The notes: generated from the letters alone by a model not told the origin. 64,000 bases of DNA from Flavobacterium sp. 11 (GCF_002754315.1 NZ_PEFE01000001.1:1364001-1428000), one strand, 5' to 3'; counted from the stretch's first letter, positions 8,423-18,902 are shown. A program made the numbers and translations.

Positions 8423-11400
8423 TTATTCTTTTTCGCGTCCAAAGCGGTCAAACATTTTAATATAAGTATTGAATACAATTTTATTTTTGTTGTAGAAATC
8501 TAAATCACCATTTTCTTTCATTACGCTTAAAAGGCTTCTGTATCGCTCAATATCTGTGATGATAGGAATGGCAATACTAGTTTGCTCAGAAGATTTTAGA
8601 TTGCCATAATAATTAAGGTTTTCTCTGTATTTTAAGATCAATTTGCTTAGCAATTGTTGTGCTTTTAATTTCTCATCAATTTTGTAATATCCGCCAGCAA
8701 AAGGTTCTACTAAAGAGTAATAGTCAAAATATTCCAATGGCATTTTTGTCATCGCCAAATCGATAATATTTTTTGCTTTATCTTTTTGTCCTTCAACAAT
8801 TAATTGATTCATTAATCTGGAAAGGTTGGTTCTGTACGTTATACTATTTCTGCGAGTTTCAGGATCATGGTAAATTTTTGGACTTTCGCCATTGCCCCAA
8901 TCCCATTTCATAACTTTAGCATACATTTTATCAGAATCAATTTGCCCCATATCAAGTGGACTTGCATCTTTTGACAAAGCGGTTTTTATTGGAACAAGTT
9001 TGTATACCATTCCTTCTAATTGAAGATACTCTTTCATCCAGATATAATCTTCGTTGTCAAATGCGCCACCGCTAAAATAGATTGGTCTTTTCCAATTGTT
9101 ATTAGCAACAATATCAAGCATCATCAATCTGTTTTTGTACAATGCATTTCCTTTTATATCCAAGTCAATGTAAGGAACAATAGAATCATTGTGCTTAGGA
9201 TTAACCACTTTGTTTTTTATGATTATATTTTTGTCAACAGGAATTCGAATCTTATTTGTAGGATAAAAATGGATTGTTTGTCCGTTTTGCATGTCTACAG
9301 TTGATTTTGGATTTTTGATAAAATTGATAAAGTCTTTTATGTCCCAACGGCTTTCAATTTTTGGAATGTGAGCTACATAATCCAGTTTATCCCCTACATA
9401 TTCATCGTGTGTAAATGAAATAGGAAGAGCATCTGATTCGTATGTTTTAGTTTTCATCTGATCGATATACCAATCAGTCATGAAAAGGCTTGTGTTTACA
9501 ATTTTGATATCCGTTCTCACTTTTTCAATCTCTTGGGCGTACCAAAGAGGGAACGTATCATTATCACCAATTGTGAATAAAATGGCGTCTGGGTCGCATG
9601 ATTCCAAATATGCTTTTGCCATTGCAACAGCTGTATATTTACCAGAACGATCGTGATCATCCCAGTTTTGAGAAGCCATAAGAACTGGAGCTGCCAATAA
9701 ACTTGCTGCAATAATAATTGGACCAGCCAGTTTTGGGGTTAAATATTTCTGGGCACTTTCGTATAATGCATAAACACCAAAGCCTATCCAAATGGCAAAT
9801 ACATAAAAGGAACCTACTAAGGCATAATCTCTTTCTCTAGGTTCGAAAGGCCTTTCGTTCAAGTAGATTTTTAGTGCTATTCCGGTAAAAAGGAATAAGG
9901 CGAGTAATACATAGAAACTTTTTAAATCTTTATTGGCATGATACATTAAACCGATTAGGCCAAGTATAAACGGCAGAAAGAAATACACATTTCGACCTTT
10001 ATTGTTCAATACATCCGAAGGAAGATTGTCTTGGCTTCCTAAGTGTAATTCATCTATAAATGAGATACCACTAAGCCAGTTCCCATCCAGATAGTCGTAT
10101 TTTCCTTGAATGTCGTTTTGTCTTCCAACAAAATTCCACATCAAGTATCTCCAATACATATAACCAAATTGGTATTCAACCATGAATCCTAAATTGTCAG
10201 CAGTTGTAGGTTTTTCTACAATTAAATAATCACCATAGCTTTTCAAGAACGTTACATAACCTTCGTTGTCAATTTGTTTTTGAGCGTAAGCTTGTCTGAA
10301 TTCGGTAACAATTTTTTCGGTTTCGTTTTTTAGTTGAGCAATCGCTTTGTTGTAATCTTCTTCACTCAACTGACTTGGATCGATACCGTATTTGGCTAAA
10401 TCATCCTCATATGGATAATCAGGATTTAATCTGAATTGAGGCGGATTTGTAAAATTCATGTAGTTTTCGATGTGCTCACCGCTCCACATTCTTGGCAAAA
10501 TAGTTTTTTGATTGTTGTCTGAATTTTGCTCGGCATTTTTGAAATTATTTGTAATAATATATTTTCCGGTCTTATAATCTCTTTCGTAATTGGGCGCTTT
10601 ATCCAGATAAGGATTGTCCTTGTCTAAACCAGCAAACGCTTCTGTGTATTGAGGGCCGTAAAACAAAGGATTTACACCATATTGTTCTCTATTGTAGTAG
10701 GCAAGAACTTCGGCAGCATCCGAAGGCTTATTTTCGTTGATTACGGTATTGGCATTTGCTCTGATGGGTAACATCATCCATGTAGAGAAACCAATTAAAA
10801 TAAATAATATACAAAGGATTATAGTATTGTAGAATGCGAAACCTTTTTGTTTGGTATATTTTAGTCCAAAGTAAAAGAAAGCAATTAAGATTAAAGCTAC
10901 AAATATAGTTCCTGAGTTAAAAGGTAATCCTAAGCTGTTAACCATGAAAACTTCAGTTTTACCAAAGAATCCCATAGTCAGAGGAAGAAGTAATTTAAAA
11001 ATAAATAATAAAATAGCGATAACGACAATATTTGCTATGATGAAATTTTTGAGGGTAACTACTTTATAGTTTTTGAAAAAATAAAGGAAACCTATTGCGG
11101 GAATTGTTAGTAATGCCATGAAATGAACTCCAAAAGAAAGCCCGACAACAAGAGAGATTATCAGCAGCCATTTATTTCCTCTAGGCTTGTCCATGTCTTG
11201 TTCCCAGCGTAAACCCAACCAAAATAATAAGGCAATGAATAAAGATGCCATAGCATATACTTCGGCTTCTACAGCATTGAACCAAAAACTATCTGAAAAA
11301 GTATAGGCCAAGGCTCCTACAAATGAACTTCCAAGAATAACAATGTCATTGTTTTTATTCGGGTCTGAAAATCTAGAAACTAATTTTTTCAAGATTATCG

Positions 11401-11704
11401 ATGAAGACCAAAATAAGAATAAAATAGTAAAAGCACTGGAAAATACAGACATCATGTTTACCATTAAGGCAATTTTTGTGTTATCTGAAGCAAACATGGC
11501 GAAAAACGCACCAATCATTTGGTATAATGGCGCTCCGGGAGGGTGGCCTACTTCAAGTTTTGCTGCTGTAGCAATGTATTCGCCACAATCCCAAAAACTC
11601 ATGGTGGGTTCAACAGTTAAAGTGTATGTTAATAATGCTATTCCAAATGTAAACCAACCAATAATTGTATTCCATTTATTGAAATTGAATGCTGCTTTAT
11701 CCAT
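8423..11704 (-). CDS. DUF2723 multi-pass membrane protein, GT-C glycosyltransferase-like
   Basis: A 1093-residue inner-membrane protein. Residues about 15-330 and 590-690 are rich in transmembrane helices. The first loop has the acidic SFWDCGEYIATAAKLEVGHPPG segment typical of DUF2723. The C-terminal third is soluble, with helical repeat character. DUF2723 is shared with vertebrate TMEM260, a protein O-mannosyltransferase, and the layout resembles lipid-phosphosugar-dependent GT-C enzymes. A role in protein O-glycosylation is therefore a reasonable inference but is not shown here. The protein is long for the GT-C class because of two large soluble inserts. The start is at the first ATG before the N-terminal helix. 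The gene is monocistronic with its own terminator. Confidence 0.88.
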   Translation of the reverse strand: MDKAAFNFNKWNTIIGWFTFGIALLTYTLTVEPTMSFWDCGEYIATAAKLEVGHPPGAPLYQMIGAFFAMFASDNTKIALMVNMMSVFSSAFTILFLFWSSSIILKKLVSRFSDPNKNNDIVILGSSFVGALAYTFSDSFWFNAVEAEVYAMASLFIALLFWLGLRWEQDMDKPRGNKWLLIISLVVGLSFGVHFMALLTIPAIGFLYFFKNYKVVTLKNFIIANIVVIAILLFIFKLLLPLTMGFFGKTEVFMVNSLGLPFNSGTIFVALILIAFFYFGLKYTKQKGFAFYNTIILCILFILIGFSTWMMLPIRANANTVINENKPSDAAEVLAYYNREQYGVNPLFYGPQYTEAFAGLDKDNPYLDKAPNYERDYKTGKYIITNNFKNAEQNSDNNQKTILPRMWSGEHIENYMNFTNPPQFRLNPDYPYEDDLAKYGIDPSQLSEEDYNKAIAQLKNETEKIVTEFRQAYAQKQIDNEGYVTFLKSYGDYLIVEKPTTADNLGFMVEYQFGYMYWRYLMWNFVGRQNDIQGKYDYLDGNWLSGISFIDELHLGSQDNLPSDVLNNKGRNVYFFLPFILGLIGLMYHANKDLKSFYVLLALFLFTGIALKIYLNERPFEPRERDYALVGSFYVFAIWIGFGVYALYESAQKYLTPKLAGPIIIAASLLAAPVLMASQNWDDHDRSGKYTAVAMAKAYLESCDPDAILFTIGDNDTFPLWYAQEIEKVRTDIKIVNTSLFMTDWYIDQMKTKTYESDALPISFTHDEYVGDKLDYVAHIPKIESRWDIKDFINFIKNPKSTVDMQNGQTIHFYPTNKIRIPVDKNIIIKNKVVNPKHNDSIVPYIDLDIKGNALYKNRLMMLDIVANNNWKRPIYFSGGAFDNEDYIWMKEYLQLEGMVYKLVPIKTALSKDASPLDMGQIDSDKMYAKVMKWDWGNGESPKIYHDPETRRNSITYRTNLSRLMNQLIVEGQKDKAKNIIDLAMTKMPLEYFDYYSLVEPFAGGYYKIDEKLKAQQLLSKLILKYRENLNYYGNLKSSEQTSIAIPIITDIERYRSLLSVMKENGDLDFYNKNKIVFNTYIKMFDRFGREKE

Positions 11705-11892
11705 GTACTAAAATTTAATTTAATTTTGAGTTACAAAGAAAATGTTTTTTTGTTTAACCTTGATAGCATTAACAATATTTTCTGGAAAAGTATTACATTT
11801 CAATAACACATTGAGTGTAAAGGTTTTTTGTAATTTTTTCAAGTTGTTTTGAATTTTTAGCAAATTTTTTTTCATAAAAAGGCAAAATAAAT

Positions 11893-11922
11893 TTGTACAA
11901 ACTAAAATTTATTTTAAATTTG
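11893..11922 (+). promoter_or_regulatory. flavobacterial promoter of tRNA-Gln
   Basis: TTG at 11893-11895, 19 nt spacer, TAAATTTG at 11915-11922. This is an exact match to TTG-N17-23-TAnnTTTG and ends about 20 nt before the mature tRNA. Confidence 0.75.
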
Positions 11923-11942
11923 CACTCGCTTAGCAGCAATGC

Positions 11943-12013
11943 TGGTCTATGGTGTAATGGTAACACAACTGTTTTTGGTGCAGTCTTTCAAGGTTCGAGT
12001 CCTTGTAGACCAA
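11943..12013 (+). tRNA. tRNA-Gln, anticodon TTG
   Basis: The cloverleaf was folded by eye. Acceptor TGGTCTA pairs with TAGACCA plus discriminator A. The D arm is closed by GTG/CAC. Anticodon stem ACTGT/GCAGT carries loop TTTTGGT, which puts TTG in positions 34-36. T arm CAAGG/CCTTG has loop TTCGAGT. CCA is not encoded. A terminator follows immediately, so it is a single-gene transcript. Confidence 0.95.
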
Positions 12014-12016
12014 CGT

Positions 12017-12046
12017 AAAACCCCTCATTCTTGAGGGGTTTTTTTA
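12017..12046 (+). terminator. intrinsic terminator of tRNA-Gln
   Basis: The stem AAAACCCCTC with GAGGGGTTTT around a short ATTCTT loop is followed by a T run, starting 3 nt after the tRNA. Confidence 0.92.
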
Positions 12047-12097
12047 TGCAATGAATTGAACAGATTGTTTTTGGAGTTTAATTTTCGTCTGGATTGA

Positions 12098-12922
12098 TTA
12101 AATCTTGAAAGTTATCACTGGTTTGACAGTGTGGTTTACCAAGTCTTCACTGATGCTTCCATTAAAAAAATGAGCAAATCCAGTTCTTCCATGTGTGCAA
12201 AGGCCTATCAGATCGGCATCAATGCTATTGGTAAAATTAATGATTCCGTTTTCTATGTTAACGTCATTGTAAATGTGAGTGGAGTAATTTTCGATTTCAA
12301 ATGAGGCGATAAAATTTTTCATTATTTCCTCAGACATTTTGGTAGTTTTAAAACTATTGGGTGTGCAAATCGTGACTAAGTATAAATTTGCATTAAATAT
12401 TTTGGCAAATTCTATCATTTTTTTGAAAGGTTTTTTAGTCTCTTTTGAAAAATCAGAAGCAAATACAAAGTTGTTGAATTTAAAGTCTCGAATATCCTTT
12501 TTTATAACCAGTACCGGTATTTCTGAGAGTCGAACCACTTTTTCGGTGTTGGACCCAATGAGTACTTCTTCGATGCCGGAAGTTCCGTGCGAGCCCATCA
12601 CTATTAAATCAATTTCATTTTTTTTATTAAAAGATAAAATGCCGCTAAAAGCTCTTTCGAATTGTACAGACGCATTTACTGAAATTCCATTCAAGTAGGG
12701 CTGTTCCTTGATTTTTTGGAGTGTTTCGTTTGCTTTTTTTATAAATAACATTACTTCAGGAATGCTGCTTCCGCCGGTTATTGCGTCGTTCATTTGGTTA
12801 GGTAATTCTAATAAATGTAACAAAAAGATTTCACAATTATTTTTTTTTGCAATTATGGCAGCTACTTTTAAAGCGTTTTCAGCATATTCAGAAAAATCGG
12901 TAGGGACTAAAATTCGTTTCAT
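12098..12922 (-). CDS. tandem-domain universal stress protein
   Basis: A 274-residue cytosolic protein made of two UspA-like domains. Domain 1 (about 1-145) has RILVPTDFSEYAENAL and the ATP-binding pattern G-x2-G-x9-G-S in GSHGTSGIEEVLIGS. Domain 2 (about 148-274) starts FVFASDFSKE and has the related CTHGRTGFAHFFNGS. Both nucleotide-loop motifs are therefore retained. Family members bind ATP and help cells survive stress; the precise role is unknown. The gene stands alone and is divergent from rimP. Confidence 0.92.
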   Translation of the reverse strand: MKRILVPTDFSEYAENALKVAAIIAKKNNCEIFLLHLLELPNQMNDAITGGSSIPEVMLFIKKANETLQKIKEQPYLNGISVNASVQFERAFSGILSFNKKNEIDLIVMGSHGTSGIEEVLIGSNTEKVVRLSEIPVLVIKKDIRDFKFNNFVFASDFSKETKKPFKKMIEFAKIFNANLYLVTICTPNSFKTTKMSEEIMKNFIASFEIENYSTHIYNDVNIENGIINFTNSIDADLIGLCTHGRTGFAHFFNGSISEDLVNHTVKPVITFKI

Positions 12923-13028
12923 AACTATAAAGTGTTAAATTATGATAAAAACTGTTATTTTAATGCTCCTATAAAGATAAGAAATTATTTTACAGCAATC
13001 GATTATTTTAGTTTATAAAAAAAAACAC

Positions 13029-13036
13029 TATATTTG
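13029..13036 (+). promoter_or_regulatory. -7 element of the rimP-nusA-infB operon
   Basis: TATATTTG matches TAnnTTTG. No good -33 TTG is seen at the expected spacing. Transcription should start about 5-7 nt downstream, giving a leader of roughly 55-60 nt that contains the hairpin at 13065-13085. Confidence 0.6.
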
Positions 13037-13064
13037 CACCGTTATTTATTAAAATCTAGATAAT

Positions 13065-13090
13065 GAGGGGACTAAATGTCCCCTCTTTTT
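13065..13090 (+). promoter_or_regulatory. terminator-like hairpin in the rimP leader (possible attenuator)
   Basis: A perfect 8-bp GC-rich stem (GAGGGGAC at 13065-13072 with GTCCCCTC at 13078-13085) with a 5-nt loop is followed by five T residues. It lies between the -7 element and the rimP ATG at 13099, so it is inside the leader and looks like an intrinsic terminator. Control by NusA, encoded in the same operon and known to act on such hairpins, is an inference. Confidence 0.7.
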
Positions 13091-13098
13091 ATAAAAAT

Positions 13099-13563
13099 AT
13101 GACATTTAAAGAAAAAGTAAATACGTTGTTGACGGAAGGCTTGTTAGAAAAGCCATCAATCTTTTTGATAGACCTTATCATTACGGATGCTTTCAAGGTT
13201 ATAGTGACTTTGGACGGAGATAATGGAGTGGCACTTCAAGATTGTATCGATGTGAGTAAATTCATAGATAGTAATTTGGATAGAGAGGAACAGGATTACT
13301 CTTTAGAAGTAGCTTCAGTAGGAGTTGGGTCTCCATTGAAATTAATAAGACAATACAAGAAAAATATAGGTCGAACATTGATTGTGAAGACTTCGGCTGA
13401 AATTATTGAGGCAGAATTAGTTGATGCTAATGATGATTTTGTAATTTTGTCTTGGAAAGCAAGAGAGCCTAAAAAAATAGGAAAAGGGAAAGAAACAGTT
13501 CAAAAAGAGCTTAAATTGCCTTACGTAGATATAAAAGAAGCAATTGTTACAGTAACATTTTAA
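13099..13563 (+). CDS. rimP: ribosome maturation factor RimP
   Basis: A 154-residue 30S assembly factor. The start at 13099 ([11 protein letters not shown]) is chosen because the in-frame ATG at 13063 lies against the terminator-like leader hairpin and adds 12 unlikely residues. The N-terminal domain contains the family segment [19 protein letters not shown] and [14 protein letters not shown]; the C-terminal domain is SH3-like. It heads the classical rimP-nusA-infB operon and ends 13 nt before nusA. Confidence 0.95.
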   Translation: MTFKEKVNTLLTEGLLEKPSIFLIDLIITDAFKVIVTLDGDNGVALQDCIDVSKFIDSNLDREEQDYSLEVASVGVGSPLKLIRQYKKNIGRTLIVKTSAEIIEAELVDANDDFVILSWKAREPKKIGKGKETVQKELKLPYVDIKEAIVTVTF

Positions 13564-13576
13564 TTAAAGAATTCGC

Positions 13577-14830
13577 ATGGAAAATTTAGCATTAATCGAT
13601 TCATTCTCAGAGTTTAAAGACGATAAACTTATTGATCGTGTAACGCTTATGGCAATTTTGGAAGATGTATTTAGAAATGCATTGAAGAAAAAATACGGTT
13701 CAGATGATAATTTTGATATCATTATAAATCCTGATAAAGGAGATATGGAGATATGGCAGAGAAGAGTAATCGTTGCTGATGAAGACTTGGATTTTGATCA
13801 TCTTGAAATTACGTTGACTGAAGCTAGAAAAATTGAGCCTGATTTCGAAATTGGTGAAGAAGTTTCCGAAGAAGTGAAATTAATTGATTTAGGTAGAAGA
13901 GCAATTTTAGCTTTGCGTCAGAATTTAATTTCTAAAATTCATGAACATGATAACACTAATCTTTACAAGCAATTTAAAGATTTAATAGGTGATATCTATA
14001 CTGCTGAAGTACACCATGTGCGTCCAAGAGTCGTAATTTTGGTTGATGATGAAGGGAATGAGATTATTTTGCCAAAAGAAAAACAAATACCTTCTGACTT
14101 TTTCCGTAAGGGAGATAATGTTAGAGGAATAATAGAAAGCGTTGAATTAAAAGGAAATAAACCTCAAATTATTATGTCTAGAACTTCTGAGAAGTTTTTG
14201 GAAAAATTATTTGAACAAGAAATTCCTGAAGTATTTGACGGTTTAATCATGGTTAAGAAAGTAGTAAGAATTCCTGGTGAAAAAGCAAAAGTAGCTGTAG
14301 ATTCTTATGATGACAGAATTGATCCAGTAGGGGCTTGTGTGGGTATGAAAGGATCTCGTATTCACGGAATTGTTCGTGAATTAGGAAACGAAAATATAGA
14401 TGTTATCAATTATACAAGTAACATTCAGTTGTATATCACGAGAGCATTAAGTCCAGCAAAAGTATCTTCTATTAAGATAAATGAAGAAACAAAAAGAGCA
14501 GAAGTTTTCTTGAAGCTTGAAGAAGTTTCAAAAGCAATTGGTCGTGGTGGACACAACATTAAATTAGCGGGTTTATTGACTGGTTATGAGCTAGACGTTA
14601 TTCGTGAAGGTGATATTGCAGGTGCTACAGCTGATGAGGATGATGTTGAATTGACTGAGTTTTCAGATGAAATTGAAGACTGGGTTATTGAAGAATTTGC
14701 AAAAATTGGTTTGGATACAGCAAAAAGTATCTTAAAACAAGAAGTAGAAGATTTAGTAAGAAGAACAGACCTGGAAGAGGAAACGATTCTAGATGTAATG
14801 AGAATATTGAAAGAAGAATTTGACAGTTAG
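13577..14830 (+). CDS. nusA: transcription elongation/termination factor NusA
   Basis: A 417-residue protein. Order: N-terminal RNA-polymerase-binding domain (about 1-130), S1 domain (about 135-200, with GDIYTAEVHHVRPRVVILV), KH1 (DRIDPVGACVGMKGSRIHGI) and KH2 (EVSKAIGRGGHNIKLAGLL), then a short acidic and helical tail. It lacks the two C-terminal acidic repeats of the E. coli protein, as is usual outside gammaproteobacteria. It modulates pausing, hairpin termination and antitermination. It is the second gene of the operon and a candidate for feedback on the leader hairpin. Confidence 0.97.
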   Translation: MENLALIDSFSEFKDDKLIDRVTLMAILEDVFRNALKKKYGSDDNFDIIINPDKGDMEIWQRRVIVADEDLDFDHLEITLTEARKIEPDFEIGEEVSEEVKLIDLGRRAILALRQNLISKIHEHDNTNLYKQFKDLIGDIYTAEVHHVRPRVVILVDDEGNEIILPKEKQIPSDFFRKGDNVRGIIESVELKGNKPQIIMSRTSEKFLEKLFEQEIPEVFDGLIMVKKVVRIPGEKAKVAVDSYDDRIDPVGACVGMKGSRIHGIVRELGNENIDVINYTSNIQLYITRALSPAKVSSIKINEETKRAEVFLKLEEVSKAIGRGGHNIKLAGLLTGYELDVIREGDIAGATADEDDVELTEFSDEIEDWVIEEFAKIGLDTAKSILKQEVEDLVRRTDLEEETILDVMRILKEEFDS

Positions 14831-14857
14831 TCAATGTGTCTTCAACGATAAACATGC

Positions 14858-14907
14858 CACTTTACAATTAATTCTTGCTCGGTAGGTATCGGGTTGGGAG
14901 TAAAGTG
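14858..14907 (+). other. inverted repeat between nusA and infB, possible mRNA structure
   Basis: CACTTTAC (14858-14865) and GTAAAGTG (14900-14907) form a perfect 8-bp stem that encloses a 34-nt GC-richer loop (contains TCGGTAGGTATCGGG). There is no T tract, so it does not look like a terminator. It lies 36 nt before the infB ATG and could affect processing or translation; that is inference. Confidence 0.45.
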
Positions 14908-14942
14908 AGGAATAACAAAAAAGGTAATAATAAAAAGGTTTT

Positions 14943-17840
14943 ATGTCTGAAGAGAGAATTATTAGAATAAACAAAGTTTTAAGGGAATTGAATATTTCTT
15001 TAGAAAGAGCTGTGGATTATCTAAAAGATAAGGGGATTGCTATTGAAGCAAATCCAAACGCAAAAATTTCTGATGATGTATACAATGTCTTGTGCGGTCA
15101 GTTTGCAGGTGACAAAGGGAATAAGGAGGCTTCTAAAGAAGTAGGGGAAGAGAAAAGAAAAGAAAAAGAAGCTTTGCGTTTAGAACGAGAGAAAGAAATC
15201 GAAGACAAACGTAAAATTGAGGAAGAGCGAGTAAAACAACAAGAGGTTATAAAAGCGAGAGCAATTATATCTGGTCCGGTTCAAGTGGGTAAGATTGATC
15301 TTAATCCAAAAAAACCATCAATCGTTGCGCCTGAAAAAGCTGTTGAAAAAGCAGAAGCTCCAGTAGCTAATGCACCTGAAGTAAAAGCTGTCTCAAAAGA
15401 AGTTTCACCTGAGAAACCGTCAACTGAAAAGCCGTCAACTGAGAAACCTGTTTCAGACAAAAAAGAGGTAAAACCTATTGTTGGGATAAAAGAGGTTAAA
15501 ACAGAAACTCCTAAAGAAGTTCCTGCTGAACCAAAAGTGGTTGCAAAAACCGAGACAGTTAAAGTTGATGAAGCTCCTGTTGATGAAACCATCACTACGC
15601 AATATCAAAAACTATCGGGAACTACTTTAACGGGTCAGATAATTGATTTATCTCAATTCAACAAACCGAAAAAGAAAAAAGAAGAACCGAAAATCACTCC
15701 GAATAAACCGGGTGCTCCAGGTTCGGCTGCAGCCAATGCAAATAAAAACAAGCGTAAAAGGATTGCTCCTAAACCGGGTGCTCCTAGACCGCCTGCAACA
15801 CCGGGAGTTCCTGGTGCGCCAAATCCTAACAAGATTACACCTAATACAGGTGGTGGTGGATTCAATGCAAACAGAAGTGCAAGACCTGGTTTTGTAAAAG
15901 GAAACAGACCTGCCATTGTTGCAAAAGTGGAGCCTACTGAGGAAGAGGTTAAAAATCAAATTAGAGAGACTTTAGAGAAACTGCAAGGTAAAGGTGGTAA
16001 ATCTAAAGCGGCTAAATATAGAAGAGATAAAAGAGATACGCACCGTCAGAAATCTGATGATGAGCAAAGAGCTATTGACGAAGGAAGTAAAACTATTAAG
16101 GTTACTGAGTTTGTTACTGTAGGTGAAATTGCCATCATGATGGATGTGCCAATTACTAAAGTTATTGGTACGTGTATGTCACTTGGAATCATGGTTACCA
16201 TGAACCAACGTCTTGACGCAGAAACGTTGACTATCGTTGCTGACGAATTTGGTTATGAAGTTGAATTTATCACTGTAGACATCGAAGAAGCAATTCAAGT
16301 TGTTGAAGACAGAGAAGAAGATTTAGTTTTCAGAGCGCCAATTGTAACCGTAATGGGTCACGTCGATCACGGTAAGACATCGTTACTGGATTACATTCGT
16401 AAAGAAAATGTAATCGCAGGGGAGTCTGGAGGAATTACACAGCATATTGGTGCCTACGGAGTAACTTTGGATAACGGACAAAAAATTGCATTCTTAGATA
16501 CACCGGGTCACGAAGCGTTTACTGCGATGCGTGCGCGTGGTGCTCAAGTTACAGATATTGCTATTATTGTGATTGCAGCTGATGATGACATCATGCCGCA
16601 AACTAAAGAGGCAATTAGCCATGCTCAGGCAGCTGGAGTTCCTATCATATTTGCTATCAATAAAATTGATAAGCCAAATGCTAATCCTGAAAAAGTAAAA
16701 GAAAGATTAGCAGGTATGAATTTACTTGTTGAAGACTGGGGTGGAAAAATTCAATCACATGATATTTCTGCGAAAGTAGGAACAGGTGTAAAAGAATTAT
16801 TAGAAAAAGTATTGTTAGAAGCAGAACTTTTAGATTTGAAAGCAAATCCAAATAAAGCGGCTTCTGGAACTGTTGTTGAGGCTTTCCTTGACAAAGGAAA
16901 AGGATATGTTTCTACGATATTAGTTCAAAACGGAACTTTGAAAATTGGAGATTATATGTTAGCTGGTAAGCATCATGGTAAAATTAAAGCCATGCATGAT
17001 GAAAGAGGGAATATAGTTACTGTAGCGGGTCCTTCGACTCCGGTTTCAGTTCTAGGTCTTGATGGAGCAGCAACTGCGGGTGATAAGTTCAATATTTTTG
17101 AAGACGAAAAAGAGGCAAAACAAATTGCATCTAAACGTTCTCAATTAATGCGTGAGCAATCCGTACGTACACAACGTCATATTACATTAGATGAAATTGG
17201 ACGTAGAATTGCATTGGGTCAATTTAAAGAATTGAACATTATCCTTAAAGGAGATGTTGATGGTTCTGTTGAAGCATTGTCTGATTCGTTCTCTAAATTA
17301 TCTACTGAAGAAATTCAAATTAATATTATCCATAAAGGTGTTGGAGCAATTACTGAAACTGACGTAATGTTGGCTTCTGCTTCAGATGCAATTATTATTG
17401 GATTTAATGTTCGTCCTGCTGGAAATGCAAGACAATTAGCTGACAAAGAGGAAATCGATATCCGTTACTACTCTATTATTTACGCTGCTATCGATGACTT
17501 GAAAGATGCAATGGAAGGAATGCTAGCTCCAGAGATGAAAGAAGAAATTCTGGGTACAGCTGAAATTAGAGAGATATTCAAAATCTCGAAAGTGGGTTCA
17601 ATTGCAGGATGTATGGTTATGGATGGTAAAATTGTCCGAAGCGCTAAAATGAGAATTATTAGAGAAGGTGTAGTTGTCTTTACAGGAGAGCTTTTAGCAC
17701 TGAAACGTTTCAAAGACGATGTGAAAGAAGTAGCCAAAGGTTACGATTGTGGTATTCAAGTAAAAGGATACAACGACATCGAAGAAAGAGATGTTATTGA
17801 ATCGTACCATGAAGTTGCTGTTAAAAAGAAATTGAAATAA
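14943..17840 (+). CDS. infB: translation initiation factor IF-2
   Basis: A 965-residue GTPase that places initiator tRNA on the 30S subunit. Residues about 5-55 are an IF2_N helical domain. About 60-380 is a long linker rich in Lys, Glu, Pro and Ala, including two direct repeats of TEKPS and a Pro-Gly-Ala stretch. A second IF2_N-like segment is at about 385-440. The GTP domain starts near 470 with G1 [10 protein letters not shown]3 DTPGHEAF and G4 NKID. Domains II-IV follow to the C-terminus. The long linker is normal for Bacteroidota. It is the last gene of the operon and is followed by a terminator. Confidence 0.98.
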   Translation: MSEERIIRINKVLRELNISLERAVDYLKDKGIAIEANPNAKISDDVYNVLCGQFAGDKGNKEASKEVGEEKRKEKEALRLEREKEIEDKRKIEEERVKQQEVIKARAIISGPVQVGKIDLNPKKPSIVAPEKAVEKAEAPVANAPEVKAVSKEVSPEKPSTEKPSTEKPVSDKKEVKPIVGIKEVKTETPKEVPAEPKVVAKTETVKVDEAPVDETITTQYQKLSGTTLTGQIIDLSQFNKPKKKKEEPKITPNKPGAPGSAAANANKNKRKRIAPKPGAPRPPATPGVPGAPNPNKITPNTGGGGFNANRSARPGFVKGNRPAIVAKVEPTEEEVKNQIRETLEKLQGKGGKSKAAKYRRDKRDTHRQKSDDEQRAIDEGSKTIKVTEFVTVGEIAIMMDVPITKVIGTCMSLGIMVTMNQRLDAETLTIVADEFGYEVEFITVDIEEAIQVVEDREEDLVFRAPIVTVMGHVDHGKTSLLDYIRKENVIAGESGGITQHIGAYGVTLDNGQKIAFLDTPGHEAFTAMRARGAQVTDIAIIVIAADDDIMPQTKEAISHAQAAGVPIIFAINKIDKPNANPEKVKERLAGMNLLVEDWGGKIQSHDISAKVGTGVKELLEKVLLEAELLDLKANPNKAASGTVVEAFLDKGKGYVSTILVQNGTLKIGDYMLAGKHHGKIKAMHDERGNIVTVAGPSTPVSVLGLDGAATAGDKFNIFEDEKEAKQIASKRSQLMREQSVRTQRHITLDEIGRRIALGQFKELNIILKGDVDGSVEALSDSFSKLSTEEIQINIIHKGVGAITETDVMLASASDAIIIGFNVRPAGNARQLADKEEIDIRYYSIIYAAIDDLKDAMEGMLAPEMKEEILGTAEIREIFKISKVGSIAGCMVMDGKIVRSAKMRIIREGVVVFTGELLALKRFKDDVKEVAKGYDCGIQVKGYNDIEERDVIESYHEVAVKKKLK

Positions 17841-17860
17841 AATTTCAATATATTATAATT

Positions 17861-17888
17861 AAAATCCCGATTCATTCGGGATTTTTTT
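17861..17888 (+). terminator. intrinsic terminator of rimP-nusA-infB
   Basis: The stem AAATCCCGA with TCGGGATTT around TTCAT is followed by a T run, about 20 nt after the infB stop. Confidence 0.92.
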
Positions 17889-18036
17889 ATTTTTAAATCG
17901 AAAAATAAGTAAATTAAAATTGGTCTATAGGAGTATATTTTTGCTTAATTATAATTTTTTTATGATATGTATAACTATGTTTCCGATTAGTTTGTGGGTG
18001 ATTATTTATCTTTACAAGGCACTTTAAAAACCTATT

Positions 18037-18720
18037 TCAGTACACAATTTTTATATTCGGTGTATCTACTTCCTCTAAAGAGCTATAGGTAAAAATGAAC
18101 AAACTACCATTATAAAGTGTATAAGTGTATTGCACATCTTGTGGTAATTGAGATGATTCATGAATTACCTCTTCCCAATTGGCTGAATTATCTCTTTTTA
18201 TGTAAATTCGAAAAACGTTGCCAGCTGGTAAACGGCTATAGATATTTTTAATTTCTAGATGACATCCCATTGGGCAAACCCAAGCCATATCTTTTAATAT
18301 GATCTCATCATTGTTTCCGGACATTTCACCAACAGTTACTCTAACTATGTCTTTTCCTGTTAATCCTTTGTTGTCCGTGATTGTTAATTCAAATTCATAA
18401 ATCCCTTTTTCAAGTTTGCTTAACTTGGTTCTGAGTACATTTGGATTTTCTAAAATGTAGGAAGAAGGTCCAGATATTTTTTTCCAAAGTACGTTTTCAA
18501 TTGTAATGCTTTCGGGCGCATTGTAAACTCCGGATAGCCAGCAAAAATCTGTGGGCAGTAATACTTGAATATCTCCGCCTGCATAGCTCAGTGGCGATAA
18601 GTTTGATGGTTTTGTAATTACAGGAGAGGGAGTATTAGAGAGAGTTTCTTCGGTACATCCACTAATAATAAGTAATGTTGTAATGGAAATCAAAAGCCCG
18701 TATAAATTAATCCGTTTCAT
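18037..18720 (-). CDS. PKD-like lipoprotein, paralogue A
   Basis: A 227-residue predicted outer-membrane lipoprotein of unknown function. The signal peptide ends in a lipobox (LIISGC, Cys22), followed by T-E-E, an acidic stretch like the lipoprotein export signals described in Capnocytophaga, so surface display is plausible. Residues about 40-132 resemble a PKD/REJ-like beta-sandwich (KLEKGIYEFELTITDNKGLTGKD and VRVTVGE). The C-terminal about 95 residues form a separate domain shared with the next gene. It has a tandem paralogue at 18903-19634 with matching flanks, which points to gene duplication. Confidence 0.85.
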   Translation of the reverse strand: MKRINLYGLLISITTLLIISGCTEETLSNTPSPVITKPSNLSPLSYAGGDIQVLLPTDFCWLSGVYNAPESITIENVLWKKISGPSSYILENPNVLRTKLSKLEKGIYEFELTITDNKGLTGKDIVRVTVGEMSGNNDEIILKDMAWVCPMGCHLEIKNIYSRLPAGNVFRIYIKRDNSANWEEVIHESSQLPQDVQYTYTLYNGSLFIFTYSSLEEVDTPNIKIVY

Positions 18721-18902
18721 AATATTAAGATTTAAATGTGTGAATGCAGTTCTTTTTTTTCTATTAAGTAGGTAGCTAATTTTTGGGTTTTGATTATTGG
18801 ATTTTTTTCATTTAGCGAGAATATTATTTATGTTTATGATAGTAAATTTGTGCATTTTTAAAAGATGAATATTGATTTTGTACTTCACCTTATAAATCTA
18901 TT

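Noticed and set aside
15281..15959. Several antisense open frames of 87-104 codons opposite infB
   Set aside because: They mirror the Lys/Glu/Pro-rich IF-2 linker, whose codon bias removes stops on the other strand. Their products are low-complexity and have no support.
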